Source of the DNA: Pseudomonadota bacterium
GTDB lineage: Bacteria > UBA10199 > 2-02-FULL-44-16 > JAAZCA01
NCBI GenBank assembly: GCA_016927275.1
Contig: JAFGMW010000061.1
Coordinates: 1-51,069, forward strand
Direction of reading: 5' to 3'
DNA length: 51,069 nt
Shown here: piece by piece, positions 8,374-18,254 of the stretch
Layout of the letters: each line of letters starts with the position of its first letter
Position numbering within the stretch: the first letter of the stretch is position 1
The notes under the pieces: model-generated
What the model saw: the letters and a program-made list of their open reading frames with translations, nothing else
Databases searched by the model: none
What the model was told of the DNA's origin: nothing
Position numbers and translations under genes: made by a program

Positions 8374-11300
8374 TCAGCCGCCGTTACCGTTTGCGCGGGC
8401 GCGGAGGTGCTCCTTGGTGCCCTCCCAGGTGAGATGCATGAGCAGGAGTTTCACATATGAATCGCCCAGCCTGAAGCCGTACTCGGAGAGCCGGGGGTAG
8501 ATCTCCTCCACCGCCCTGATAGGATCATCCGCTTCGATGAGGACCTTGAGGAGATCGTCTATCCGAACGAACGCCTCTGCGTCGCGCACCGTGCCCAGCT
8601 TTGCCAGGGCCTCTCTCAGCTCCCCGTTCGCCGCCCCCCCCCTGGCCCCGACGGCAGCCACTAAGAACTCCATCATGGCTGCCCTCTCGCCCTCGGAGAG
8701 GGAGTGGACTCTCCCCACGTCGTAAAGAACGATCCTGCCGTCCTCCGCGAGGCCTATGTTGCCCGGGTGCAGGTCGAAGTGAAAGATCCCCCTCTCCATC
8801 ATGGCCGGGATGAGCTCATCGTCGATCCTCGCGAAGACCGCCTCCCTCTGCTCTTCGGAGAGAGAGCCGAGCCTCCGGGACGGCAGCGGCCTCATGGCCA
8901 CGGCGTTTATCGACGCCAGCTCATCCACGAAATCCGGCACCACAAAGCCATCGCCCAGCCACGCGTCGGAGAGGAATCTATCGAAGTGGAACGCACGATC
9001 GAGCTCTAACGACAGATCCATCTCACCGGCCATGGTCCGCTCGTAGAACGACAGGAAGTCGTCGAGCGCCCTCGCGCCGCTCGCGGAGTAGCCCTCCGCC
9101 GTCAGAAAGCGCCTTATCTCCTTTACGATCCTGAGAGAGTCGTCGAGGTCGTTCTGCTTGCCCTCGGGCATGAGCTTTATGACCACCGGCTCACCGCCGT
9201 ACGTCGCCCTGTAGACGCCGCCGATCGTTCCCTCCTTGATCGGCCTTATGAAATCGACCTCGATGCTCGCCCTCTTGGAGTCCACGAAGGCCCACTTGAG
9301 CGTCCTCTGCGCATCTATCTCGTCGCGGTGCGGCACGTCCTCCTGGAAGACCGAGAAGAGCTCCTGGAGATCTGCCGGGACCGCGGGGTGGATGCTCGCG
9401 AGCTGAAGGAGCTTCTCGAAGTGCGCCGCCTGCCCCATGACGAGCAGGCGCTCCTCGTCCGATTTCGCCTCCTCGAGCTTCGCGCGGATGGTGTTCTTCT
9501 GGGCCGGGTCGAGCGAGACAAAGGCCCAGACGAGCACGTCCCTCTTCAAGCCCTCCTGCCTGTCGATGAACTCGGGCAGCTCGACATCCGCGGTGAGATC
9601 CCTCATGTACTCGTCGCTGATGTCCGCGTACTCGGCCTGGAGCCTCTCCACCTCCGAGCCGATATCGCACAGGAGTTTCCCGAACGTCCTTTTTCTATCC
9701 CTGGCCCCCGAACGGTGGACTGAAAATTCATCAAAGACCTTGGCGACCTTCACGGTCCAGCCGGCGTCAAAGAGCATCGCCGCGAACTGATTGACCCTGT
9801 CCTCAAGCTCGCCGACCGCCTCGACGTCCGACCTGAACTCCTGGTTTGACCCGAAAACGAGTCGGGCAAAGGCCTCGGAATCTTTCCCGAAGACCTTCCT
9901 CTCATATTCGAGGAAATTGAAGGAGTATCCGTCCGCGTATCCGGTGACCTTTGTCCCTGCCTTCTCGACGTAGGCCATGAGGAACTTCACTGCGTCTAGG
10001 TAAAACTCGTAGCGCTCCAGGAAATCCCTTCGCAGGTAATCGCCGACCCTGGCAAGGCCCATCTCGCTGCCGGAGAGGTGATAGTCCGCCCTTGCGGTCC
10101 CCAGCTCCACGAGCACGAGCGGATCGACGTCCCCGTCCCTGCCGGCGATGTGGTTCCAGTAGGAGCTGCGCAGCTTTTCGTCCTCCATGAACCTCTTGAG
10201 GAAGAAGTCGCTAACCATCCCGCCCGGGTGCCGGGAATGATGCAGGGAGAGCAGCCGCTCCATCAGTTCCAGCTCCGCCTCCTCGTCGCCCTTCTCCCTG
10301 AGGGTGTCGAGCATCGCCCTGGTCCTCTTGCTGAAGACGAGGTTTGTTGTCGCCGCGTCGAAGATCGCCCGGAACTCGTCCATCGTCGAGGCCACGCGCA
10401 TGAGCTCGCCCGCGGCCCCAAGGCGATGAATCGACTGAGGGCCGGCCTCGAAGAGGACCTCCATGAACCTTTGCCACGAAGGGGTCATCCCGGAGACGGC
10501 CAGCTGATCGGTTAGGCGCTTCACCATAAAGCCCGCTGTGGCCGATCCCGCCAGGGCGCTGTCCTGGAAATAGTCGCGCCCCCTGGTATCCTCGATGATC
10601 TGAACAAGCTCGGAAGAGATCACCCTGTTGAGGATGCGAAGCACGAGACCCACCCTCGCAGGGTCCCCCTCGTCTATGACGGCCGCGATCACATCCCCGT
10701 TTGCGGCAAGAAACCCCTTCGCCCACTCGGTGCTCACCCTGTTCGGCACGTCGTAAGGGTGCGGAAGGCCCAGCCCGGCCAGCGCCGCCTTGTAGTCGTG
10801 CCTCATGGCAAGCCCCGCGAGCTCAGGCGCGGAGGCCGGATCGGAGAAGAGATGCTGCAGCCATCTCGCGTGTCTCTGAAGCGGAAGCCCCGCACCGGCA
10901 AAGGCGCCGAGCCTGGCCCGGTCGTTCTTTCCCTTCCTGTCCTCCACGAGCTCCGGGACCGAGGCAAGAGCCCTCAGGACCACGCGCTCGGCGTTTGGAT
11001 AATGGGGCACATCGCCCGAGATCGCATCGGCCGCGCGCCAGGGCAGGATACCCCCCAGATTCGAGAGGAGGTCCAGGTCGACCCCGCGGAATGCGACTGC
11101 GAGCCCGAGCAGAGTCTCCAGATACTCGGTGAGCAGCTCGTCCTTGGCCGCGCCGCTGAGCACGGAGTTATGCACCGCCGCGACCGTCTCCTTCACGCCC
11201 TCGACAGCTTCAAGATGCGATGCCGAGCCCAGCGTCTGCAGGCTCTTCATCATCATGAGCCTCAGCATGTCCCTCTGGCGATCCGGCTCCCCCATCTTAC

Positions 11301-14300
11301 CGAACTCGCGCGAGAAGTGCCCCAATATGCCGATGCCGATGTTGGAGCCGCCCCGGTCGAGCTCCCTTCGCACGCGGTCGGTCCAGGCCTCGAGACCGCC
11401 GTTCACAACGGCCTTCTGGCGGTCGATCTCGAGCCTCAGGGCCCAGTCGATCTTTCCGGAGCGGGAGAGAAATTTGCTGGCCTTACCCCACGACCCAACG
11501 CGGCCATCGACGTCGGCGAAACGCCTGTCGGGCGGATAAGCCGATGGAATGACCTCGAAAAGGAAATCATAGGCCTCAGATGCGATCCCCCCCTCGCCCC
11601 TCCTGAGGGCCTCCAGCATTATGTTGATCGCGTGCGGCGCAATGCAGTGGTCGATCATCAGCTTTATATCATCGTCATCTGCTTCAGTTTGTTTCCAAAA
11701 AAGCTTGCGCCTGAGCGACCAAAGCTTCCTGAGCTCATCCATCGCGCGCCTGAGATAGCTGCCGCCTCCGTGCTTCTCGATCCTGGAGAGCGCGGAGAGC
11801 CACTCCAATTTGTAGGTATATTTGAATGCTCCGAGAATGATCTCAAGACTGTCGATCGGATAAGAGAGGAATGGCCTTAACTCATGGCGTTTTGAAGCCG
11901 GGTCTCCGTGCACAGTCCCGAAGTGGATCTCCTCGGCCACGCTGTCCATATGGGAGCGATGCCGCTCCATCAGCTCGAGATATCTCTCTACGAGAGAGGG
12001 GAGCCTCGATGCCAGCGGGTCCGAGCGCGGCGGGTCCGTCCCTTCGATCTTCTCGATGGTCGCATCGAGATAGATTTTGAAGGTGTGCAGCGCCGATTTG
12101 ACCTCTGCCTCCTTCCTGTCGGGCAGCTCCTCCAAGACATCGAGGGCAGCCTCGACCTCTTGCACCACGAAATCCGGATGGCTCCACCAGCCGTCCCTTT
12201 CGAAGTCCGCCTCCACGGCAAACCTCTCCTTCAGGGAATCGGGCATGCCGTTGAGCACCTCTTCGAACTCCTCGGGCGAGAGCAGGTTCAGCCCGCGGAT
12301 GGAATCGACATTCGGCTTCCCGAGTCCGCCCCTGTTCCAGAGGTCCAGGGAATCGGCGTGGTCGCCGCCGGCCTCGACTATCCTGGCGAGGGCAGCCAGG
12401 GGCCTGCGCATGGCCTCGATCAGCCCGGCGCGCATCCCCTCCACCCCGCGCCGCGATTCCGCGCTGAGGCGGCCTGACCTAACCTGCGCCCCGAGCTCTG
12501 CGAGAAGGCGCGCGTAATCAGGGAATTCGCTTCGCATCTTTTTTGGCACGACCAGGATCTGCGATTCGTCCGGCCTGTAGTCGATGTCCGCCGGGTGCTC
12601 GATGAGCCACGAACCCAATCTCTGCCAGCCGTCCGCGCCGAAGATGCCTGGATGACCGAAGAGCTCCGCCAGGTCCGACTCGACGGCCGAGCCCTCCTCC
12701 AGGATGAACTGGTCCTGCGCCCAGATGCGAAAGGCCTGTGAAAAGCGCTCCCTCTCCTCGCCATAGCTCCGAAGGCGCTCCTTAAGAAACGCTGTCACGA
12801 ACTCTTCGCCCATGACTTCAACGATGGTATCCCGCGCTTTGCCCAGTGTGGCGAGATCGAGGTTCTGCCTGACCATCTCGCCGCCCTCGTGCTTGAGCCC
12901 CTTTTCGAACAGGATGAGCCCGAGCATCACGGAAAGGTCATTTGCGTCCAGCAGATAGACCTTGAGGCGCCTGGCCAGCGTGAGCGCAGTCTGGGGCGGC
13001 AGGAGCCGCGAGAAGGAGACCAGCGATGCGAGCTCCTCGCGCGCAAAGGAGGCGGGCGGGTTATCGAGCACACGATCCACGACGCCGGCATAGGCGGCGA
13101 ATATCGCCCTGCGATCGGCCCTGCCCTCCTCAGGCGGGATATCCCCGACTGAGAGCTCCGATATCCCCGCTCCCTCGGCCTCCTTTGGATCGGAGAGCCC
13201 CTCGATGAGGTCGAGCGCGTCGAATGAGGCCTGAGCCACGCGCTCCAGCTTGTCGCCGCGCAGCTGCGCCGAAGGACCCGCTGCCCTCAATACGCGGTTG
13301 GCGGCCTGGATGGTGGAGAAGAAATCGGGCGGCACGTCCAGTCCCTTTTCAGTGACGTATTTCTTGAGATAGTCCTCGAGGAGCCCCATCTCCCGCGTCT
13401 TGTAGCGGGAGACGAGCTTCTCATACTCGTCCCACGTGAGGTCGGTCCTGCCCTCCACCTTTATGACGAGCGCCAGCATCGTCGCGATGTGCCCCTCCCT
13501 GAGCTCGTAGTGCGTCATGTAGTAGGGGAAGACCGCGGCGATCCCAGCCAGGCCCTCGCGCTCCCACGCGCCGTAGAGGTCTGACATCATATCGGAGTTG
13601 AAAGAGTGTCTGATAAAATTGCCCAACTCCAGAACATACAGCATGCACTGAGCGCCGAAGCTTATCGTCTCGTGGCCCCTCGCGTGCATGAGGAGGGCGT
13701 GGCGGAGCTCGCGGAAGGAGGCCCCTGGATCGATTTCAGGGAGATGGGGCAGCCTCTGTCCGCTGAATATCGGTCTTATCATGTACATGGGAAGGATATG
13801 GAATATCTCGTGGAGCAGGGCGTCGGGCCCCGCCCTGCCGGGCAGGACGATCCTCTCGCCGAACTCGTTCGAGGATCGATCGACCCTGCCCTGGAAAGTC
13901 AGTTGTGCGGCAGCGGAGTCGTCCCTGTCCCAGTCCAGCTCTATCTTGAGCTTCCCCTCGGCCAGGCGCTTTCTGACGACCTCAACGATACCGGCCAGGC
14001 GAGGATCGATCACAGCGAGATAGTCGAGCGCCCTGCCTATGTCGCCGCTGCTCTGAATCCCCATGTTGCGGACCTTCTGCAACTCCCGAGGGACATCGGT
14101 CAAAGAGCCGAACTCCGCATCGACCCAGCTGGCCATGGGGAGTGGCTTGGCGAGCATGGCGCCGGCGCCCTCGATCGCCATCTGCGCGTGACGATCCGCA
14201 AGGACGGAGGGAATGAGCTTGCCGCGGGGCGCGATGACGCGCCGGCCGTCTTCCGCCATTGAAAACGAAGACCGGGAGTGAGGCTGCACAGTCCCCGCAA

Positions 14301-14433
14301 CAGCTCCCGCCGCATTTGCCGCGAAACCCGCAACCCCTCCGGGCACACATGTCGTGCCCGGCGCCACACCCATGAGGTTGGCCGCGCCGGCGCCGAAGTT
14401 CGGCCCGAATGTGGTCTTGCCTCCAGCTCGCAT
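8374..14433 (-). CDS. 2019-residue protein: HEXXH motif near the N-terminus, long helical middle, UbiB/AarF-like kinase domain at the C-terminus
   Basis: No signal peptide is visible. Residues 208-212 are HEIFH in a hydrophobic setting (LLHEIFHILPMYM), the HEXXH zinc-protease pattern. Residues about 230-1700 are rich in charged helices, with no family I can name. From about 1735 the sequence follows the AarF/UbiB/ABC1 kinase-like fold: a nucleotide loop (EGTIGGVYRA), the lysine in VVIKL near 1753, an ELD-type helix (MDLSLELDRAF), HFDLHPGN at about 1885-1892 (catalytic Asp 1887, Asn 1892) and the Mg-binding DVG at 1905. UbiB-family proteins are ATPases linked to lipid or quinone metabolism, but fusion to such a long body is unusual. 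AGGGG upstream supports the ATG at 14433. A sigma28-like element lies 48 nt before it. The two motifs are read directly; function is unknown. Confidence 0.85.
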   Translation of the reverse strand: MRAGGKTTFGPNFGAGAANLMGVAPGTTCVPGGVAGFAANAAGAVAGTVQPHSRSSFSMAEDGRRVIAPRGKLIPSVLADRHAQMAIEGAGAMLAKPLPMASWVDAEFGSLTDVPRELQKVRNMGIQSSGDIGRALDYLAVIDPRLAGIVEVVRKRLAEGKLKIELDWDRDDSAAAQLTFQGRVDRSSNEFGERIVLPGRAGPDALLHEIFHILPMYMIRPIFSGQRLPHLPEIDPGASFRELRHALLMHARGHETISFGAQCMLYVLELGNFIRHSFNSDMMSDLYGAWEREGLAGIAAVFPYYMTHYELREGHIATMLALVIKVEGRTDLTWDEYEKLVSRYKTREMGLLEDYLKKYVTEKGLDVPPDFFSTIQAANRVLRAAGPSAQLRGDKLERVAQASFDALDLIEGLSDPKEAEGAGISELSVGDIPPEEGRADRRAIFAAYAGVVDRVLDNPPASFAREELASLVSFSRLLPPQTALTLARRLKVYLLDANDLSVMLGLILFEKGLKHEGGEMVRQNLDLATLGKARDTIVEVMGEEFVTAFLKERLRSYGEERERFSQAFRIWAQDQFILEEGSAVESDLAELFGHPGIFGADGWQRLGSWLIEHPADIDYRPDESQILVVPKKMRSEFPDYARLLAELGAQVRSGRLSAESRRGVEGMRAGLIEAMRRPLAALARIVEAGGDHADSLDLWNRGGLGKPNVDSIRGLNLLSPEEFEEVLNGMPDSLKERFAVEADFERDGWWSHPDFVVQEVEAALDVLEELPDRKEAEVKSALHTFKIYLDATIEKIEGTDPPRSDPLASRLPSLVERYLELMERHRSHMDSVAEEIHFGTVHGDPASKRHELRPFLSYPIDSLEIILGAFKYTYKLEWLSALSRIEKHGGGSYLRRAMDELRKLWSLRRKLFWKQTEADDDDIKLMIDHCIAPHAINIMLEALRRGEGGIASEAYDFLFEVIPSAYPPDRRFADVDGRVGSWGKASKFLSRSGKIDWALRLEIDRQKAVVNGGLEAWTDRVRRELDRGGSNIGIGILGHFSREFGKMGEPDRQRDMLRLMMMKSLQTLGSASHLEAVEGVKETVAAVHNSVLSGAAKDELLTEYLETLLGLAVAFRGVDLDLLSNLGGILPWRAADAISGDVPHYPNAERVVLRALASVPELVEDRKGKNDRARLGAFAGAGLPLQRHARWLQHLFSDPASAPELAGLAMRHDYKAALAGLGLPHPYDVPNRVSTEWAKGFLAANGDVIAAVIDEGDPARVGLVLRILNRVISSELVQIIEDTRGRDYFQDSALAGSATAGFMVKRLTDQLAVSGMTPSWQRFMEVLFEAGPQSIHRLGAAGELMRVASTMDEFRAIFDAATTNLVFSKRTRAMLDTLREKGDEEAELELMERLLSLHHSRHPGGMVSDFFLKRFMEDEKLRSSYWNHIAGRDGDVDPLVLVELGTARADYHLSGSEMGLARVGDYLRRDFLERYEFYLDAVKFLMAYVEKAGTKVTGYADGYSFNFLEYERKVFGKDSEAFARLVFGSNQEFRSDVEAVGELEDRVNQFAAMLFDAGWTVKVAKVFDEFSVHRSGARDRKRTFGKLLCDIGSEVERLQAEYADISDEYMRDLTADVELPEFIDRQEGLKRDVLVWAFVSLDPAQKNTIRAKLEEAKSDEERLLVMGQAAHFEKLLQLASIHPAVPADLQELFSVFQEDVPHRDEIDAQRTLKWAFVDSKRASIEVDFIRPIKEGTIGGVYRATYGGEPVVIKLMPEGKQNDLDDSLRIVKEIRRFLTAEGYSASGARALDDFLSFYERTMAGEMDLSLELDRAFHFDRFLSDAWLGDGFVVPDFVDELASINAVAMRPLPSRRLGSLSEEQREAVFARIDDELIPAMMERGIFHFDLHPGNIGLAEDGRIVLYDVGRVHSLSEGERAAMMEFLVAAVGARGGAANGELREALAKLGTVRDAEAFVRIDDLLKVLIEADDPIRAVEEIYPRLSEYGFRLGDSYVKLLLMHLTWEGTKEHLRARANGNGG

Positions 14434-14480
14434 CTATACCCCTGACCGGCTGAAAATCATCGATTTGCCGTTCCTCATAG

Positions 14481-14508
14481 TTATCGGCGAAATATCGAAT
14501 ATGTTGCG
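14481..14508 (-). promoter_or_regulatory. Sigma28-like promoter of the 2019-residue protein gene
   Basis: On the minus strand CGCAACAT is followed by a GCCGATAA -10 element; GCAA and GCCGATAA are separated by exactly 15 bp, as in FliA promoters. The ATG at 14433 follows 48 nt later. Confidence 0.65.
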
Positions 14509-14573
14509 CACCTATTGATTATTCAGGAAAAAATCAGGCCCCTGCCCCACGGATCGCTTATCGTTATAACTAT

Positions 14574-16907
14574 TTGATAATATTGGTTGTTTTTTATGAG
14601 ACTGCAACGGTATCGGTTGACAATGGCCTGCCTGCGCACCTAGATTACTCTCCTGTGAAACGCATCGACGCATACGAGAAGGTGACCGGCAGGGCGATCT
14701 ACGCCGACGATCTGAAACTCCCTGGAATGCTCTACGCAGCCCCGCTGCACTCCGGGCACCCCTCCGCAATCATTAAGAATATCGACACATCGAAGGCCTT
14801 GGCCCACCCGGGCATAGTGGACGTGATAACAGCGGCCGGCGTGCCGGGCTCGAACATGGTGGGCGGGATCATCGCAGACCAGCAGGTGATCGCAGCCGAC
14901 CGCGTCAGATACATGGGCGACGTGGTGGCGATGGTCGCAGCAGAGACCCCGGAGGCGGCGCGCGAGGCAGCTGCCCTCATCAAAGTGGAGTACGAGCCCC
15001 TTGAACCAATTCTCTCCCCGGCCGCAGCGCTCGAGAAGGGCGCGGACCCCATACACGAGGGCCGCTCCAACGTCGTCACCGCCTTCAAGGTGAGAAAGGG
15101 GGATGCGGCGGCGGCAATCAAAGAGAGCAAACGCGTCGTCGAAGCCGAGTTTCGCACCTCCTTCATAGAACATGCCTACATGGAGCCGGAGTCGTGCGTC
15201 GCTGTCGCGGAGCCGGACGGCTCGGTCACGGTCCACGGCGGCATGCAGCACCCGTTCACCACGCGCCGCTTCGTCTCCGCGGCAACAGGGCTTGCCCTCT
15301 CGCGCGTGCGCATAATCCAGACCACGCTTGGCGGCGGCTTCGGCGGCAAGGACGACACCATATCCATAATATGCGCCAGGGCGGCGATTCTGGCGCTGCG
15401 CACGAAGCAGCCGGTGAAGATCACCTACACGCGCGAGGAGTCGATGCGGGAGAGCTACAAGCGCCACCCCATGGAGCTCAGTTACAAGGCGGGCATGGAC
15501 GCAAAGGGAAAGCTCAGGGCCATGGAGGTCGACATCACCGCGGACGCCGGGCCGATCTGCTCCTCATCGCCCTTCGTCATCTGGCGGCCGACCGTGCAGT
15601 GCGCAGGGCCGTACGTCGTGCCGAACGTGCACTGCGATTCCCGTGCGGCCTACACGAACAACACCTTCACCGGCGCCATGCGCGGCTTCGGATCCCCGCA
15701 ACACGTATTCGCCTGCGAGTCGTTCGTGGACATGTGCGCCGAGGCGGCACGCCTCGACCCATACGAGTTTCGGAAGCTCAACTTCTTCAAACAGGGATCC
15801 ATCACCCACACCGGTCAGAAACTCACCGGCCACAAGGTCTCCATGGCCGAGGTCGCCGAGAGGGCGCTCGAGGAGTTCGGCTGGAAGCGGGCCTTCGAGG
15901 CCTGCTCCAGGGGCACGCCCCGCGCCGACGGGCTGCTCTACGGCGCCGGCTTCGCAGCGAGCTTCCGCGGCGTCTCGCTCGGGGCCGAGGGCAAGGACTT
16001 CTGCGCAGCGGTCGTAAACATCCAGCCCGACGGCTCCGCGGTGCTCGACGTCGGCGTCAGCGAGAACGGCCAGGGACTCAAGACCGCGATGACGACGATA
16101 CTCTGCGAGGAGCTCGGGATCGCGCCTGAGCGCGTGGAGTTCGTCGACACGGACACAGCCTCGATCCCCGACAGCGGGCCGACCGTCGCCAGCCGCGGCA
16201 CGATCGTCGGAGGAAACGCCGTGCTGGACGCATGCGCGAAGATAAAGGAGAGGATGGCGCCTGTGCTTGCGGAGCTCATCGGCGCCTCCGGGAAGGGGTA
16301 CGAGTTCGGGAAGGGGCGGATACGCAACCCATCGAACAAAAAAACGGTCCCGTTCGAGGATGCCGCAGCCGCATGCCATGAGCGACACGTGTTCCTCGAC
16401 GCGCTCGGCACGTGGCACGGCCCTCCGGTTTCCTTTGACGAAAAGGACGGACACGGCGACGCATACTTCACATACGTCTACGGATGCCAGGCCTGCGACC
16501 TGACGGTGGATCCGAAATCGGGCAGGGTGAAGGTAGAGAGGGTGGTCGCGGCGCACGATGTGGGCAGGGCGATAAACCCCGAGATGGCGGCGGGACAGGT
16601 GTTCGGCGGTGTAATGATGGGTCTGGGGTTCGCGCTGATGGAGGAGGTGCGCCACGATCGCGGCGTCATACAGAACACAAACCTCAACACCTACCGCATA
16701 CCGAGGACCACCGACGTCCCGGAGATGACCGCGATCCTCGTGGAGAACCCGGACCCGGCAGGCCCCTGCGGCGCCAAGTCGCTGGGCGAACCGGTGAACG
16801 AGCTCATGGGCGCGGCGGTGGCGAACGCGATATATTACGCGACCGGCAGGCGCATCTTCTCCCTCCCGATCACGCCCGAAAAGGTCGTTTCAGCATTGAA
16901 GAAATGA
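14574..16907 (+). CDS. Xanthine dehydrogenase-family molybdopterin-binding large subunit (set 1)
   Basis: Up to 777 residues, the size of CoxL/XdhB-type large subunits. An N-terminal RIDAYEKVTGRAIYADD segment starts the family domain. LGGGFGGKDD (molybdopterin site), GAMRGFGSPQ and the C-terminal GAKSLGEPVN, with the catalytic Glu, are all present. The loop is not the Cys-containing one of CO dehydrogenase, so a purine or aldehyde hydroxylase is more likely. The TTG at 14574 gives the longest frame but lies in an AT-rich, promoter-like stretch; the GTG at 14655 is a better candidate start. Its likely partner, the 2Fe-2S subunit at 17674, is separated by a gene on the opposite strand, and no FAD subunit belongs to this set. 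Confidence 0.9.
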   Translation: MIILVVFYETATVSVDNGLPAHLDYSPVKRIDAYEKVTGRAIYADDLKLPGMLYAAPLHSGHPSAIIKNIDTSKALAHPGIVDVITAAGVPGSNMVGGIIADQQVIAADRVRYMGDVVAMVAAETPEAAREAAALIKVEYEPLEPILSPAAALEKGADPIHEGRSNVVTAFKVRKGDAAAAIKESKRVVEAEFRTSFIEHAYMEPESCVAVAEPDGSVTVHGGMQHPFTTRRFVSAATGLALSRVRIIQTTLGGGFGGKDDTISIICARAAILALRTKQPVKITYTREESMRESYKRHPMELSYKAGMDAKGKLRAMEVDITADAGPICSSSPFVIWRPTVQCAGPYVVPNVHCDSRAAYTNNTFTGAMRGFGSPQHVFACESFVDMCAEAARLDPYEFRKLNFFKQGSITHTGQKLTGHKVSMAEVAERALEEFGWKRAFEACSRGTPRADGLLYGAGFAASFRGVSLGAEGKDFCAAVVNIQPDGSAVLDVGVSENGQGLKTAMTTILCEELGIAPERVEFVDTDTASIPDSGPTVASRGTIVGGNAVLDACAKIKERMAPVLAELIGASGKGYEFGKGRIRNPSNKKTVPFEDAAAACHERHVFLDALGTWHGPPVSFDEKDGHGDAYFTYVYGCQACDLTVDPKSGRVKVERVVAAHDVGRAINPEMAAGQVFGGVMMGLGFALMEEVRHDRGVIQNTNLNTYRIPRTTDVPEMTAILVENPDPAGPCGAKSLGEPVNELMGAAVANAIYYATGRRIFSLPITPEKVVSALKK

Positions 16908-16917
16908 ACTGTGCAGG

Positions 16918-17592
16918 CTAATCTGAAGCGGTCCCCTCCTGCCTCATCTCCCAGTACTTGTGCACGCGGCGCCGGGAGGAGAGGGCGTGGATCTCGAACG
17001 AATCGAGGAACCGCTCCACCCATCCGGCGGCCTCGGATCCCGGCTCGGCGGAGGCGGCGACCACGTAGAGCCTGCGGCCCGCGAGCACGAATCTGGCCCT
17101 CCCCGACCGGGCAGAGGGCCTCCCCCGCCTCTCCTGCTCGAACGAGAGCTCCTTGCCGCCGAGCGGACCCAGATCGATATCGGCCCACCCGGTCTCGCCG
17201 AGCCGTGCCTCCCTGAGGAAGCTGCGCTTGGCCATCCTGTAGATGATCCCCCTGCCGAATATCGTGACGAAGCCCGGGAGATCGATGTACTCCACGACGA
17301 ACTCGGAGTCCTTCAACTCAAGCGCGTAGGAGTTCTCCTCGATCTCGCCGATTCGATACTCGTTGACGCTCGTCTTGAACACGGGAACCGCCGGCATCTC
17401 CACGCTGAAGAGGCCGTCCTCGGATATGATCGGCTGCCACCCGTCTTCCGCGGGCGCGGCAGCGCCCGGCCCCGCCTTGGAAGCCGTTTCCTCCGCAGCA
17501 AGCGGGCCCGCAGCACAGAGCAGCGCTGCGGCGAGAGCGAGATGGATGGCCGAAAGCTTCAACGGCTGTGATTTTACCCGATAGGGGCGCAA
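16918..17592 (-). CDS. Exported protein of unknown function
   Basis: A protein of about 224 residues with an N-terminal signal peptide (LKLSAIHLALAAALLCAAG, cleavage near LAAEE). The mature part is a single strand-helix domain with segments such as GLFSVEMPAVPVF, SEFVVEYIDLPG and AGRRLYVVAASAEPG. This pattern is seen in small PsbP- or DUF1795-like domains that bind cell-envelope partners. The start is a TTG at 17592, or a second TTG at 17562 that begins the signal peptide. It lies inside the molybdoenzyme set 1 region but on the opposite strand, and ends 11 nt from the large-subunit gene. Its role is unknown. Confidence 0.65.
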   Translation of the reverse strand: MRPYRVKSQPLKLSAIHLALAAALLCAAGPLAAEETASKAGPGAAAPAEDGWQPIISEDGLFSVEMPAVPVFKTSVNEYRIGEIEENSYALELKDSEFVVEYIDLPGFVTIFGRGIIYRMAKRSFLREARLGETGWADIDLGPLGGKELSFEQERRGRPSARSGRARFVLAGRRLYVVAASAEPGSEAAGWVERFLDSFEIHALSSRRRVHKYWEMRQEGTASD

Positions 17593-17673
17593 AGGGAAAA
17601 GGCAAATCGGCGGAATTTTTCCGCTTTCATTCTAATCGGATAATTATTAGAGAATACACCGTCCGGGGTGGAG

Positions 17674-18228
17674 ATGGCGGCGGAGTTCACCATAGAGATA
17701 AACGGCAGGCGGATCGAGGTCTCCGCGCCCGCGGAGAGGTCGCTCCTTGACGTAATCAGGGAGGATTTGGGCCTCACCGGCACCAAGCGCGGCTGCGGCA
17801 TCGGCGCCTGCGGCGCCTGCACCGTGCTCATCGACGGAAAACCCCGCCGCTCCTGCAGGATCAAACTCGGCGAAGTCGCCTGCAATTCGGGATCGGGGAT
17901 CAGGGACCAGGGATCAGGAAATGCTGTTCCGGGTCCCGGGTCACGGGTCCCGGGTCACGGGTCACTGATCACGACCATCGAGGGTCTTTCTGACGGCAAC
18001 AAGCTACACCCGATCCAACAGGCGTTCATGGACTGCGGGGCCATACAGTGCGGATTCTGCACGCCGGGCATGGTGCTGGCCGCAAAGGCGCTGCTGGACA
18101 GAAACCCCTCGCCCACGAGGGACGAGATAAAGAGGGCGCTCGCCGCGAACCTCTGCAGGTGCACAGGCTACCAGCAGATATTCGAGGCGGTGGAGAAGGC
18201 CGCCCTCGAGATGAAAGCGACGCGCTGA
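17674..18228 (+). CDS. 2Fe-2S small subunit of a molybdo-flavoenzyme (set 1) carrying a repeat-derived insertion
   Basis: A 184-residue protein. The first cluster motif (GCGIGACGACTVLIDG) and the second set of cysteines (CGFCTPGM and CRCTGY) identify a CoxS/XdhA-type iron-sulfur subunit that passes electrons from the Mo centre. The ATG at 17674 follows GGGGTGGAG. Between GEVAC and LITTIEGLS there are about 28 extra residues rich in Gly, Ser and Pro, encoded exactly by twelve 7-nt units; the paralogue at 26041-26523 has a short loop here. The loop lies between the two cluster domains, so the protein could tolerate it. The gene is followed 26 nt later by an AsmA-like gene. Confidence 0.92.
   Translation: MAAEFTIEINGRRIEVSAPAERSLLDVIREDLGLTGTKRGCGIGACGACTVLIDGKPRRSCRIKLGEVACNSGSGIRDQGSGNAVPGPGSRVPGHGSLITTIEGLSDGNKLHPIQQAFMDCGAIQCGFCTPGMVLAAKALLDRNPSPTRDEIKRALAANLCRCTGYQQIFEAVEKAALEMKATR
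17889..17972 (+). repeat. Array of twelve 7-nt units inside the iron-sulfur subunit gene
   Basis: Units run GGGATCG, GGGATCA, GGGACCA, GGGATCA, two degenerate units, then GGGTCCC and GGGTCAC alternating, then TGATCAC. The total is 84 bp, a multiple of three, so the reading frame is preserved. Confidence 0.85.
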
Positions 18229-18254
18229 TTGAAAAAAGGACACGGGGGAAAGAG

